Part shown: one piece after another, positions 41,325 through 50,287 of the stretch
How positions within the stretch are numbered: position 1 is the first letter of the stretch
How the letters are laid out: every line of letters begins with the position of its first letter
NCBI GenBank assembly: GCA_964607755.1
Contig: CAZSMC010000010.1
Span: 22,471 to 86,470 of the forward strand
Length of the DNA stretch: 64,000 nt
From: CAZSMC01 sp964607755
GTDB lineage: Bacteria > Zhuqueibacterota > Zhuqueibacteria > Residuimicrobiales > Krinioviventaceae
Direction of reading: 5' to 3'
Notes under the pieces: model-generated
Told to the model about the DNA's origin: nothing
Databases searched by the model: none
What the model saw: the letters and a program-made list of their open reading frames with translations, nothing else
Program-made: the position numbers and the translations under genes

Positions 41325-43994
41325 ATGGCAGAAAAAGAAAAAATTATTATAAAGGGAGCACGGGAGCATAATCTCAAAAACATAACTGTTGAAATCCCGC
41401 GCAATAAATTTGTTGTCATCACTGGTTTGTCCGGCTCCGGGAAATCTTCCCTTGCATTTGATACCATTTACGCGGAAGGCCAGCGACGTTATGTGGAATC
41501 CCTGTCCGCTTATGCCCGGCAGTTTTTGGGCTTAATGGAAAAGCCGGATGTGGATTATATCGAAGGTTTGTCACCGGCGATTTCCATCGAGCAAAAAAGC
41601 GCCGCAAAAAATCCCCGGTCCACAGTCGGCACTGTTACAGAAATCTATGATTATCTCCGTTTGCTCTTTAGCCGGATCGGAACACCGTACTGTTACAATT
41701 GCGGCAAAAAAATTGAACGCCAAACGGTTCAGCAAATCGTCGATTCGATTATGACGCTTTCTGACGGGACGCGTATTCAACTTTTGGCACCCATTATCCG
41801 GGGACGAAAAGGTGAATACAAAGACGTGTTCAAGGAAGCGCGCCGCGACGGTTATGTTCGTGTGCGTGTGGACGGCGAAATACGCGATCTGGATTCAGAG
41901 ATTGTCCTGGACAAGAACAAAAAACACAATATCGAAATTGTCGTCGACCGGCTGGTGATCAAACCCGATCTTTCTACCAGATTGACAGATTCGGTTGAAA
42001 CGGCGCTGAATCTGGCATCGGGTATTGTGCTGGTGGATGTGGTGGACGACAGAGAACTCATATTCAGCGAGCATTTTGCCTGTATCGATTGTGGCATATC
42101 GTACGAGGAATTGACGCCCCGGATGTTTTCGTTCAACACTCCTTATGGTGCCTGTCCGACGTGCGACGGCCTGGGCACGCGCATGGAAATCGATCCGGAT
42201 CTTGTGGTTCCGGACAGGACAAAATCTCTCAACGAAGGCGCTGTGACGCCCTGGGGAAAAAAGCTGCAGGACGGCTGGTACATTTCCATTGCCCGCGGTG
42301 TGGTCGAGCATTTTGGCGAGAGTCTGGATACGCCATTTCAGGACCTGTCGCCGGAATGCCAGCATGCCCTGCTTTATGGCACTGACGAGGAACTGGAATT
42401 TAATTATGCCTCCCGAACCCGCAAACACGTCGGCACCTTTCGAACGCATTATGAAGGCATTGTCGGAAATTTGATGCGCAGGTACCGGCAAACCAATTCC
42501 CAGGGCATTCGGGATTGGATCGAAGGNNNNNNNNNNNNNNNNNNNNNNNNNNNNNNNNNNNNNNNNNNNNNNNNNNNNNNNNNNNNNNNNNNNNNNNNNN
42601 NNNNNNNNNNNNNNNNNNNNNNNNNNGGCACGCTGTCCGGGGGCGAGGCCCAGCGGATACGATTGGCCACGCAAATCGGATCCCAGCTTGTTGGAGTGCT
42701 ATATATTCTGGATGAACCCTCGATCGGGCTGCATCAGCGCGATAACAAGCGACTCATCGACACTCTGCTAAAGCTGCGCGACCTTGGCAACACCGTCGTG
42801 GTTGTCGAGCACGACCAGGAAACCATCGAACAGGCGGATTATCTTATTGATTTAGGACCGGGCGCCGGAGAGAATGGCGGCCAGGTCGTGGCGTTCGGTC
42901 CGCCGGCTGAGGTGACGAACAACGAAAAGTCAATAACTGGTGATTATCTTGCCGGCCGGCGTTACATTAACATACCGTCCGAACGCCGGAACGGTAATGG
43001 CAAGGAATTGTGTTTGTGCGGGGCGACCGGTAATAATCTGAAAAAGATCGATGTCCAAATTCCGTTGGGAAAATTTATTTGCGTCACCGGTGTGTCCGGC
43101 AGCGGTAAAAGTACGTTGATTAACGAGACGCTTTACCGCGTGCTGAGCAAACATTTCTTTCGCGGAAAAAAATCACCGCTGCCTTTTCGGTCTGTTCAAG
43201 GACTGGAGTATATTGACAAAGTGATCGACATTGACCAGTCGCCCATCGGCCGTACACCGCGATCCAATCCGGCAACTTATACCGGCGTGTTCACACCGAT
43301 ACGCGACTTGTTCTCTCAACTGCCGGAATCCAAAATCCGCGGCTATAAACCCGGCCGGTTTAGCTTTAACGTCAAAGGCGGCCGGTGTGAAGCGTGTGAA
43401 GGCGACGGCATTATAAAAATCGAGATGCACTTTTTGCCGGACGTGTATGTGACGTGTGAAGTGTGCAAGGGCGAGCGCTACAACCGCGAAACGCTGGAAA
43501 TAAAATACCGCGATAAATCCATTGCCGATGTCCTGGATATGACCGTATTCCAGGCACTGGCCTTTTTCAAAAAGATACCGGCAATTAAACGCAAATTGCA
43601 AACGCTTTACGATGTAGGATTGGGATACATCAAGTTAGGTCAGCAGGCAACCACGCTGTCCGGCGGCGAAGCCCAGCGCGTCAAACTGGCTACAGAGCTC
43701 TCTAAAAAAAGTACTGGCAAAACGGTCTATATTCTTGACGAGCCAACTACGGGTCTGCATTTTGAAGATATTAAAATGCTGCTTTCCGTACTTAACCGCT
43801 TAGTAGACCGGGGTAATACGGTCATTGTTATCGAACATCAGTTGGACGTGATAAAGTACGCAGACCACATCATTGATCTCGGTCCGGAAGGCGGTGATGA
43901 CGGCGGTCGCGTTATTGCGACCGGAACACCGGAACAGGTTGCACAAGTGACGGCATCGCATACCGGCCGGTTTTTGAAAGAGATTTTGCAGTGA
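41325..43994 (+). CDS. uvrA: Excinuclease ABC subunit A (UvrA), interrupted by an assembly gap
   Basis: DNA-damage sensor ATPase of nucleotide excision repair. The start is ATG 41325 (MAEKEKIIIKGAREHNLKNI); the further upstream M adds an unlikely extension. N-terminal ABC: Walker A GLSGSGKSSLAFDT, zinc finger CYNCGKK, second zinc region CIDCGISYEEL, CPTCDGLG. After the gap come the signature LSGGEAQRIRLAT, Walker B LDEPSIGLHQRD, the second Walker A GVSGSGKSTLINE, the third zinc module CEACEGDG...CEVCKGERYN, LSGGEAQRVKLATE and LDEPTTGLHFED. With 100 N at 42527-42626 the coding length is 889 codons; roughly 90-100 residues of the normal protein fall in the gap. It is intact elsewhere. Confidence 0.96.
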   Translation: MAEKEKIIIKGAREHNLKNITVEIPRNKFVVITGLSGSGKSSLAFDTIYAEGQRRYVESLSAYARQFLGLMEKPDVDYIEGLSPAISIEQKSAAKNPRSTVGTVTEIYDYLRLLFSRIGTPYCYNCGKKIERQTVQQIVDSIMTLSDGTRIQLLAPIIRGRKGEYKDVFKEARRDGYVRVRVDGEIRDLDSEIVLDKNKKHNIEIVVDRLVIKPDLSTRLTDSVETALNLASGIVLVDVVDDRELIFSEHFACIDCGISYEELTPRMFSFNTPYGACPTCDGLGTRMEIDPDLVVPDRTKSLNEGAVTPWGKKLQDGWYISIARGVVEHFGESLDTPFQDLSPECQHALLYGTDEELEFNYASRTRKHVGTFRTHYEGIVGNLMRRYRQTNSQGIRDWIEXXXXXXXXXXXXXXXXXXXXXXXXXXXXXXXXXXGTLSGGEAQRIRLATQIGSQLVGVLYILDEPSIGLHQRDNKRLIDTLLKLRDLGNTVVVVEHDQETIEQADYLIDLGPGAGENGGQVVAFGPPAEVTNNEKSITGDYLAGRRYINIPSERRNGNGKELCLCGATGNNLKKIDVQIPLGKFICVTGVSGSGKSTLINETLYRVLSKHFFRGKKSPLPFRSVQGLEYIDKVIDIDQSPIGRTPRSNPATYTGVFTPIRDLFSQLPESKIRGYKPGRFSFNVKGGRCEACEGDGIIKIEMHFLPDVYVTCEVCKGERYNRETLEIKYRDKSIADVLDMTVFQALAFFKKIPAIKRKLQTLYDVGLGYIKLGQQATTLSGGEAQRVKLATELSKKSTGKTVYILDEPTTGLHFEDIKMLLSVLNRLVDRGNTVIVIEHQLDVIKYADHIIDLGPEGGDDGGRVIATGTPEQVAQVTASHTGRFLKEILQ
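42527..42626. other. Assembly gap (100 N) in uvrA
   Basis: Exactly 100 N, the conventional length for a gap of unknown size. It falls between the end of the first UvrA ABC half's insertion domain (residues ...GIRDWIE) and its signature LSGGEAQR. Homology suggests the true missing DNA is nearer 280-300 bp; the frame match across it is coincidental. Confidence 0.95.
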
Positions 43995-44796
43995 ATGCTG
44001 TCACTATATTGACTTTTGATTTGTGTCCTCTTCCGGCTTTGGCGGTGACGGTTTTAACGGGGGCAACTATCAATGATCATTGGGTTTCTTAGAAGGATGA
44101 TCTGGGGCAAAACGATTAATATCATATTGCGGGGAGAGTCCGTTGGGTGAGGTGAAGAGTGTGGATTATTCAGTAAATATGGAGCTTTGTGGCGGTTTGG
44201 AACTCTCCAGCGTCCCAGAGGACGCTCCATCAGAGGACTGGCAGGACGAGGGAATTTTTGTGAATGGTTTTCCCCATCATTCTCACAACTCTTCATTGCA
44301 ACTCTTTATTGCTTATTGCCACGCGCTTTAGCGCGTGGATTCATGACAGCTTCTCAACTCTCGGGGCTTTAGCCCCTCGTAGGCTCTGCCTTGTAACGCA
44401 CTGTATCTGCTTTTATTCTGGAGGAAAGGACGAAGCAGCGCTCTGCACAGTAAACTCGATCACATAGTCATTTCTGGCACTGACTATACAGCATCATCAC
44501 TCATTATTGGGATATGCTGTGACTTGGTGGATTACAATCTACTTAGATGAGATGACGCTGCCTGATGTTGCATTCACAGCCAGAGACTGGGAACGAGAGG
44601 AAAATATTTTTGAGCCTGACTTTTTGGAGTCAACAAATAACAATGATCAAGAAACAATAATTAATTTGGAAGTAAAATGTGTTAATCGAGATCAAGTTCT
44701 TTATTGATAACCGGGCCGGAGAAAGAGAGCCAGCCCGGTTTGGGGAAAAGTCGTGGGTGTATTTTTCACATGCGGCAGTTTTGATGTTGTCAATTA
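43995..44796. other. 802-bp intergenic region with palindromes, no credible gene
   Basis: Between uvrA and the type IX-secreted protein. Short overlapping reading frames exist on the plus strand (44143-44467, 44507-44707) but have no start signals, family features or consistent composition. The region holds the REP-like palindromes listed separately. I see no other supported feature. Confidence 0.6.
44209..44376. repeat. Three REP-like palindromes (TTTA/CAGA loops)
   Basis: AGCGTCC-CAGA-GGACGCT (44209-44226), CCACGCGC-TTTA-GCGCGTGG (44319-44338) and GGGGC-TTTA-GCCCC (44363-44376) are perfect stems. The first resembles the outer palindrome, and the TTTA loop resembles the inner palindrome, of the units flanking the IS200-like transposase at 57.5 kb. 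They may be REP-like sequences or ends of a lost IS200-type element. Confidence 0.65.
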
Positions 44797-46803
44797 TCAA
44801 TGCACAAGCACCATTTTTCTGCTATGAACAAATGTCTCTGTTTGCATCCGGTAAATGTAGACGCCACTGGGCTCATATTGCGCGTTCCATTCAACCTGAT
44901 AAGAGCCTGCCGCTCTGTAAGCGGACAATAACGTCGCCACTTTTTGTCCTTGCAAGTTATATACATTCAACTCAACATGACAGGCTTTCGGCAAAATAAA
45001 GAAGATAGTTGTTGTTGGGTTGAACGGATTCGGATAGTTATGACCGAGAGTGAATTGTCCCGGCATCAAAGATGTTTGTGTCTCGTTGATGTACATTTCA
45101 CTGGATAAATTTTTGTACCAGGCAATTTTATTATCCTTCCATGAAGCCGAAAGGACATCGTTATCACCGTCGCCGTCTAAATCAGCGGCATATACAGAAT
45201 GGGCACTATTCGCTGTCGTTGTAATAATCTTTTGTTCACTGAATTCACAAGATCCATTATTTTCATACCAGCTAATCTTATTGTCTTCTGATGAAGCTGA
45301 TAGGACATCCATGTCACCATCTTGATCTATGTCCGCTGCATAAACTGAGAATGCATGCAGGGCCGATGTAGTAATAACGTTCTGATCGCTAAAAACACCA
45401 TTCCCATCATTTTCGTACCAGGCAATTTTGTCGTCAAAAATTGAAGCCGAAAGCACATCCATATCACCGTCATTGTCAAGATCGTTAGCGTAAACGCATG
45501 CTGGCCGATTTACAGATGTGGTGATCACTATTTCTTCGCCGAATGCACCACTGCCATCATTTTGGTGCCAGCCTATATATCTGTCGCCCCATGAAGCAAA
45601 TAGCACGTCCATATCATTGTCATTATCAATATCTGCTGCGTAGATAGAGCTTGCCTGATCTACTGAGGCGTTAATAATGTTTGGATCATCAAAGCCTCCT
45701 GTACCGTCATTTTCATACCATGCGATTGTGTCATCATATCTTGAGGCAGAAAGCACATCCAGGTCACCATCGTTGTCTATATCAGCCGTGTAAACAGAGG
45801 ATGCCCCATAGGCAGAATCGCTGATTACTTTTTGTGTACTAAAGTTGCCCGTTCCGTCATTCTGATACCAAGCAATTTTATCATCTTCAAGCCATGCTTC
45901 AGGGTCAGATGAAGCAGAAAGTACATCCATATCACCATCATTGTCAATATCAGCCGCATAGACATCATCGGCACCATCTGCTGATGTCGTAATGATTTTT
46001 TGCTCGCTAAAAGTGCCGTTACCTTTATTTTCGTACCATGCTATCTTGTCATCGTGTTCAGAAGCCGAGAGTACATCTAAATCAGCATCTCCATCAAGAT
46101 CGGCTGCATATACAGCGGTGGCTCCTTCTGCACTCTCGCTGATAATTATCTCTTTACTAAAGGGACTTTTTTTTATGTTACTAATTTCTCCTGATAATAC
46201 AATTCGTGAGGCATTTGCACCTTCAACAACCCATCCCAGCGAGCCTCCGCTTAACAATTCTATTTCCAACTTTAGCACTTCGCCTTGAGAAAGTGTGGCT
46301 TCTGTGTCAAACTCTGTTGCCGGGAAGAGACCATCGTAATTATCCTGTACCTTGTAAAACTGGGATGCAAGCAACGTTTCATCGGAGCCTTTTTTCTGTA
46401 TCAATGAAACCATGAATGGCGCATAACCTGTCAATCCGGAATCGTCACTCCGGATGAGCATGTTAAATGTAATGTGCTGTAATTCTATATCAAACGGCAA
46501 GGTCATGGACCATTGTTGTTTTTCCAATGAAGAAACGTGACTAAACCAGACATAATGATCTGCTCCTATGGGTGGTTCATCTGACAAATCATGTTCATCA
46601 TCATCTGTACGCAAATAAAGGGTTATTTCATCCTGTAAAGAAGATACATCATTTTTTGCATACAGGATTTCAAATGACAAAAACAGAAAAACTCCTGTGA
46701 GAGCCAAAATGGTAAAGAAAGAAAACACAGTAATATGCTTTTGGATTTCTCGAACAGTTAGGGTATTTTTACCCCCAGATTTTAAAGAGTTTTGAGGTCG
46801 CAT
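44797..46803 (-). CDS. Secreted FG-GAP/VCBS repeat protein with type IX sorting domain
   Basis: A 668-aa protein. The start ATG at 46803-46801 follows GAGGAG; the longer reading has none. It has an N-terminal membrane/signal segment (VFSFFTILALTGVFLFLSFE), a beta-rich stretch to about 210, then seven FG-GAP/VCBS repeats (pattern ADIDNDGDMDVLSAS...KIAWYENDG), each with an Asp-rich Ca-binding loop, and a C-terminal type IX secretion domain (LGHNYPNPFNPTTTIFF ... residues 586-668). Such proteins are exported, often surface anchored, and probably Ca-dependent. Downstream of the BNR protein in the same direction, separated by a hairpin at 46834-46864. Confidence 0.9.
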   Translation of the reverse strand: MRPQNSLKSGGKNTLTVREIQKHITVFSFFTILALTGVFLFLSFEILYAKNDVSSLQDEITLYLRTDDDEHDLSDEPPIGADHYVWFSHVSSLEKQQWSMTLPFDIELQHITFNMLIRSDDSGLTGYAPFMVSLIQKKGSDETLLASQFYKVQDNYDGLFPATEFDTEATLSQGEVLKLEIELLSGGSLGWVVEGANASRIVLSGEISNIKKSPFSKEIIISESAEGATAVYAADLDGDADLDVLSASEHDDKIAWYENKGNGTFSEQKIITTSADGADDVYAADIDNDGDMDVLSASSDPEAWLEDDKIAWYQNDGTGNFSTQKVISDSAYGASSVYTADIDNDGDLDVLSASRYDDTIAWYENDGTGGFDDPNIINASVDQASSIYAADIDNDNDMDVLFASWGDRYIGWHQNDGSGAFGEEIVITTSVNRPACVYANDLDNDGDMDVLSASIFDDKIAWYENDGNGVFSDQNVITTSALHAFSVYAADIDQDGDMDVLSASSEDNKISWYENNGSCEFSEQKIITTTANSAHSVYAADLDGDGDNDVLSASWKDNKIAWYKNLSSEMYINETQTSLMPGQFTLGHNYPNPFNPTTTIFFILPKACHVELNVYNLQGQKVATLLSAYRAAGSYQVEWNAQYEPSGVYIYRMQTETFVHSRKMVLVH

Positions 46804-46833
46804 TATTATTCTCCTCTTGGTCATTAATAAAAT

Positions 46834-46864
46834 TTGTAGCACACCTGAAAGGTGTACTACAAAT
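46834..46864 (-). terminator. Hairpin between the two secreted-protein genes
   Basis: TTGTAG-C-ACACCT pairs with AGGTGT-A-CTACAA around a GAA loop; on the minus strand it is followed by ATTTTATT. It may act as a terminator or attenuator after 46874-49201. Confidence 0.5.
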
Positions 46865-46873
46865 GTCCTGGCA

Positions 46874-49201
46874 TTATTCCACCACAGTCATTTTTATCGT
46901 TTGTTCATACCCTTCGCAGACAAGCCGGCAGAAATAGATGCCAGAGGTTACGCGATCTCCATGTTGATCACGGCCATCCCATTTTATATGATATTGTCCG
47001 GCTTGCTGGTGGTTGTCCGTTAGAGTCACTATTTCGTGTCCCAGAACGTCATGTATTGTCAGTTTTACTCTGGTGGGGTGAGGCAACTGATAGCGGATGA
47101 CAGTGTACGGATTAAACGGATTTGGATAGTTTTGCTGCAACCGAAAATTAGATGGCAGGGTGGTCGCTCCGGTTGAATTTACGGAAACTGCCACTGGTGT
47201 GTTGATCCAGACACCTCCGTGCTCAGCACCGGCACAGAGCTGAGTTGCTGTATGATTCATGAACGCAAAGCAGGTAATCGTCTTGTTGTCAAGACCCTGT
47301 CGATATGTTAACCAGGTTTCACCGTGGTCTGTTGAATAATAAACACCTTCACCTCCGGTGCCGGCATATATAATATCTTTTTTCTGTGACGTGTCAACCG
47401 TTACAGCGTGAATATCGTTTGTCGGAAGACCCGAGAGCACAGTCCATGTTGATCCGTCCCAGCGCCGCAATCCGTCATCAGTCGCGGCGTAAAGATGGGA
47501 CGAACGATCAGTACAAAGATCATAAACCTTTTCAACCCAGTCTCCCTTGGGGCTAAGGAACTCCCAGGTCACACCTTCATCAGTCGATTTAAAGACATAT
47601 CCCCCCGACCGTGTGCCGCAGTAAAGGGTCTGTGGATTTTGAGGATCATGTCTGATAACAGTAGCAAAATGCTCGAGGGTATAATCCCAGGTTTCGCCAC
47701 CGTCTGCCGTTCGATGAATGCCCGGTTCGCCGGTGCTCTGGTAAAAAGGTGTGGCAGTCGAAACCAGGATCAAGTCCGGATTTTCCGAACTCGTCCATAT
47801 ATCCGTGATAAAATTTCGAAAGCCGGAGATTTTCTCCCACGACAGTCCCCCGTTTTCACTTTTGAACAAGATATTATCACCACAATAAAGGACGTTCGGA
47901 TCGTGCGGCGAACTTTTGATTGCTTTCATGCCAATGGGCGAATCGGGTAAAAAATTCCATGAGTGGCCACCATCATGGGTAACAGCAAGCGGAAAGCCAT
48001 CACCATCGAGCGCACAAATCATGGAATTGCCATCTGTAGAAAACGGGACAAGGTCCAGAACAGGGGCTGGCATGCCATTGTTCGCTGGTGTGAAATTATC
48101 CGGGCTTGTTTCGGCGGCATAGATTCCACCTTCTTTATAACTGACAAAAATCCAGTGAGGATTTTCAGAGACGGTCGCAACGATATCTGATGGTAAACAA
48201 TGAATGGACCTTTCCGAAGGTAGTCCGTCAATTGTATAAGACCATTCATTCAAGGATTGGGAATACCACAAGAGAGCGGCCACATCGGCTTCTTCGATTG
48301 TGCCTCCCACGTATAAAAGATCCGGATGTGCTGGATCAACAGCCATAACCGATACTTGTCCGATCAAATCGGGAGATTCTGTATCGAAAAGTGAAGTCCA
48401 GCTTTCTCCCCTGTCAGTACTTTTATAAATAGAATGAGAACTTATTCCTTTAGTACCCATCCAGTATATTGTTTCCGGAACATAACTTTGCGGGGTTATT
48501 GCCAGGTATTCACCTTTATCCCACGTAAATCCTGATCCGGAAACAGGAATTTCCTGCCATTCATTGCCTCCATCCGTGCTTTTCAGAAATCCCTCATAAG
48601 TACCATTTCTCGCAGCATATATATGGTCCGGATCATTCGGATTGATGATAATATCAGCAGGAATATCACCAAAGTCTCCGCCCGTAAATATTTTGGTCCA
48701 TGAATCGCCGCCGTTTATGCTCTTATAGATAGCACTGCTTTCATGAAACCAGGGCGATTCCCCTTGAAAAGTAGAAACAAGAATGACTCCACTATTATGA
48801 GAAGATAGAGTCAAAGTATAGACATTTTTTTCCTGCAATCCTTTTAAAGTCCAGGATATCCCTCCATTATTCGATTTGTATATTCCTTTATTGGTAGCCA
48901 GGTATAGGGTATGTGCATCAGTTGGATTGACTGCAATATCCCAAATAAAGCACTCTGAGAACAATTCAAGAGGATTGCAAAAAATCCAATTTTCGCCGTA
49001 ATTCTCTGACCTGTAGAGTCCGAATGTGGTGACAGCATAAACCGTGTTTGCCGGTGATGTTGAGGCAGCCAGATGGGAGACATGGCTGCCGTATGGACCA
49101 TTACATTGCCAGGGATTGTCTTGAGCATAAAGTAAATTAATAAAAACTGCTACAACAAAGAATCCCCCACAGATTCTACTGCCAACCGATTTTCGATGCA
49201 T
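46874..49201 (-). CDS. Secreted BNR/sortilin-like beta-propeller protein with type IX sorting domain
   Basis: A 775-aa protein: signal peptide (ICGGFFVVAVFINLLYAQ), repeated BNR/Asp-box sortilin blades (pattern STDRGESWTSLF, SENGGLSWEKISG, SINGGDSWTKIF and others; at least eight S-x-D/N-x-G-x-x-W boxes) forming one or two beta-propellers, and a C-terminal T9SS domain (QNYPNPFNPYTVIRYQL ... TIKMTVVE, about 685-775). Asp-box proteins include glycosidases and binding modules; no catalytic set is visible. ATG 49201 is preceded by GAGGAGAG. Its 5' end overlaps the remnant of a PIN toxin. Confidence 0.9.
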   Translation of the reverse strand: MHRKSVGSRICGGFFVVAVFINLLYAQDNPWQCNGPYGSHVSHLAASTSPANTVYAVTTFGLYRSENYGENWIFCNPLELFSECFIWDIAVNPTDAHTLYLATNKGIYKSNNGGISWTLKGLQEKNVYTLTLSSHNSGVILVSTFQGESPWFHESSAIYKSINGGDSWTKIFTGGDFGDIPADIIINPNDPDHIYAARNGTYEGFLKSTDGGNEWQEIPVSGSGFTWDKGEYLAITPQSYVPETIYWMGTKGISSHSIYKSTDRGESWTSLFDTESPDLIGQVSVMAVDPAHPDLLYVGGTIEEADVAALLWYSQSLNEWSYTIDGLPSERSIHCLPSDIVATVSENPHWIFVSYKEGGIYAAETSPDNFTPANNGMPAPVLDLVPFSTDGNSMICALDGDGFPLAVTHDGGHSWNFLPDSPIGMKAIKSSPHDPNVLYCGDNILFKSENGGLSWEKISGFRNFITDIWTSSENPDLILVSTATPFYQSTGEPGIHRTADGGETWDYTLEHFATVIRHDPQNPQTLYCGTRSGGYVFKSTDEGVTWEFLSPKGDWVEKVYDLCTDRSSHLYAATDDGLRRWDGSTWTVLSGLPTNDIHAVTVDTSQKKDIIYAGTGGEGVYYSTDHGETWLTYRQGLDNKTITCFAFMNHTATQLCAGAEHGGVWINTPVAVSVNSTGATTLPSNFRLQQNYPNPFNPYTVIRYQLPHPTRVKLTIHDVLGHEIVTLTDNHQQAGQYHIKWDGRDQHGDRVTSGIYFCRLVCEGYEQTIKMTVVE

Positions 49202-49346
49202 TTTGTCTCTCCTCTATTAAATAAGTTATAATGCTGATATTTACCTTGCCATGTGTCTCGATATAATTCTCAAAGTTAGCCCTTACAATCTCATTACCTC
49301 TGAAATACATAGAAAGAATATCCGTGTCAATCAATGTCGGCTTCAC
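49176..49346 (-). pseudogene. Truncated PIN-domain (VapC-like) toxin
   Basis: GTG at 49346, with AAGGAG at a good distance, opens VKPTLIDTDILSMYFRGNEI, the N-terminal half of a PIN ribonuclease with the first catalytic Asp (LIDTD). It continues NYIETHGKVNISIITY, a PIN motif. After ITY (about 49221) the sequence leaves the family and runs through the start of the BNR gene to a stop at 49176-49178, so more than half the domain is lost. It overlaps the upstream antitoxin remnant by 20 bp. The junction suggests the secreted-protein block replaced the rest of a toxin gene. Confidence 0.7.
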
Positions 49347-49590
49347 GATTTCGTCTCCTTGAAAACGCAGTATGCCTTCTTTGATTTATTTCACTCATAA
49401 AATCTCGAAAGATATCTTCCGGCATATCTTCCCAGCATCCGGCAAAATTACTGGTCTTGTCTGCAGTATCTCTGGAAAATTGCAGGCCGATTCTAAAATG
49501 ATGTATCAGGTCCAATATTTGAGGTAATCTTTATTCTGGAATCTGATTAACCTCTTTAACAAGCTTTTCACGGATTTTAGTATTTTTCAT
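49327..49590 (-). pseudogene. DUF2281-like antitoxin with an in-frame nonsense codon
   Basis: From ATG 49590 (preceded by AAAGGTGAT) the frame reads MKNTKIREKLVKEVNQIPE, then TAA at 49533-49531. In the same frame it continues RLPQILDLIHHFRIGLQFSR and on to the terminal RREADID ending at 49327. This is the expected full length of an antitoxin of the DUF2281/VapB-like class that precedes PIN toxins. A single substitution turning a sense codon (probably GAA or AAA) to TAA explains the break. The total of 264 nt is a multiple of three. Confidence 0.7.
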
Positions 49591-49664
49591 TCTATCACCT
49601 TTCATCATTGGAAAGTTTGATAAAACTAATGTATTATAAAGATTTTACCAATTCAAGCCTTAAA

Positions 49665-50219
49665 TCATTTGAAAATTTCTTTGAACAACTGTTCATGGCA
49701 CTCTTTTAAATGTTCAACCACGCTTTCCAGTTTTCCCCCTTTTTCTTCCAGCTTTTTTGCTTTTTTCTCTATTTCTTTACTTTCATCTTCAATTTCGCGT
49801 TCCAGGTCATCGGAATCGAAACCGGGTAAAATCAATTTGAATACCCTGGCCACGGCTTTGGCACCTAATGCCGCGCCTTCGATGCCAATCTCGCCGGCCT
49901 CATCACAGATTTCTATGACCTGGTCGAATGTGTAATCTGCGAGTTCGTAATATTCCTGAACGAGTTGTTTCTCCTTTTTATTCGTCTTGATTAACTCATT
50001 GTCAATGTAAAGACGGTAATCGTTGCTGATGATAATTTCTTTATCATCCTTTTCCGATTCAATGAATAAATCGCTGTGATGAAAGTAAACATAGACAGAA
50101 TCGCTCACCTCGATTTTGGGATGGCCGTCGCCAAAATTGAAATGAATGCCGTCATCGCAGGCTGAAAGCGGCGCTGCGAGGAACAAACCGATAAACAGCA
50201 CAAAAATTAACTGTCTCAT
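49665..50219 (-). CDS. Hypothetical lipoprotein, acidic with C-terminal coiled coil
   Basis: A 184-aa exported protein with a lipobox-like MRQLIFVLFIGLFLAAPLSAC (Cys21). A beta-rich N-terminal part (IHFNFGDGHPKIEVSDSVYV) is followed by LVQEYYELADYTFDQVIEIC and a charged C-terminal helix (LEREIEDESKEIEKKAKKLE). The middle recalls the DUF2884/YggN-type fold but this is tentative. The next gene downstream is antisense or intergenic; the TonB-dependent receptor lies just upstream (68 bp), so it may belong to that unit. Confidence 0.7.
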   Translation of the reverse strand: MRQLIFVLFIGLFLAAPLSACDDGIHFNFGDGHPKIEVSDSVYVYFHHSDLFIESEKDDKEIIISNDYRLYIDNELIKTNKKEKQLVQEYYELADYTFDQVIEICDEAGEIGIEGAALGAKAVARVFKLILPGFDSDDLEREIEDESKEIEKKAKKLEEKGGKLESVVEHLKECHEQLFKEIFK

Positions 50220-50287
50220 GATAACCTCCGGGTTTGGAATTCAATCCGGTATACGGTATCGGAAAGGAATCTGTTTCAGACCATTTT

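Noticed and set aside
44143..44707. Several overlapping short open frames on the plus strand
   Set aside because: No start signals or conserved features, and they overlap palindromes.
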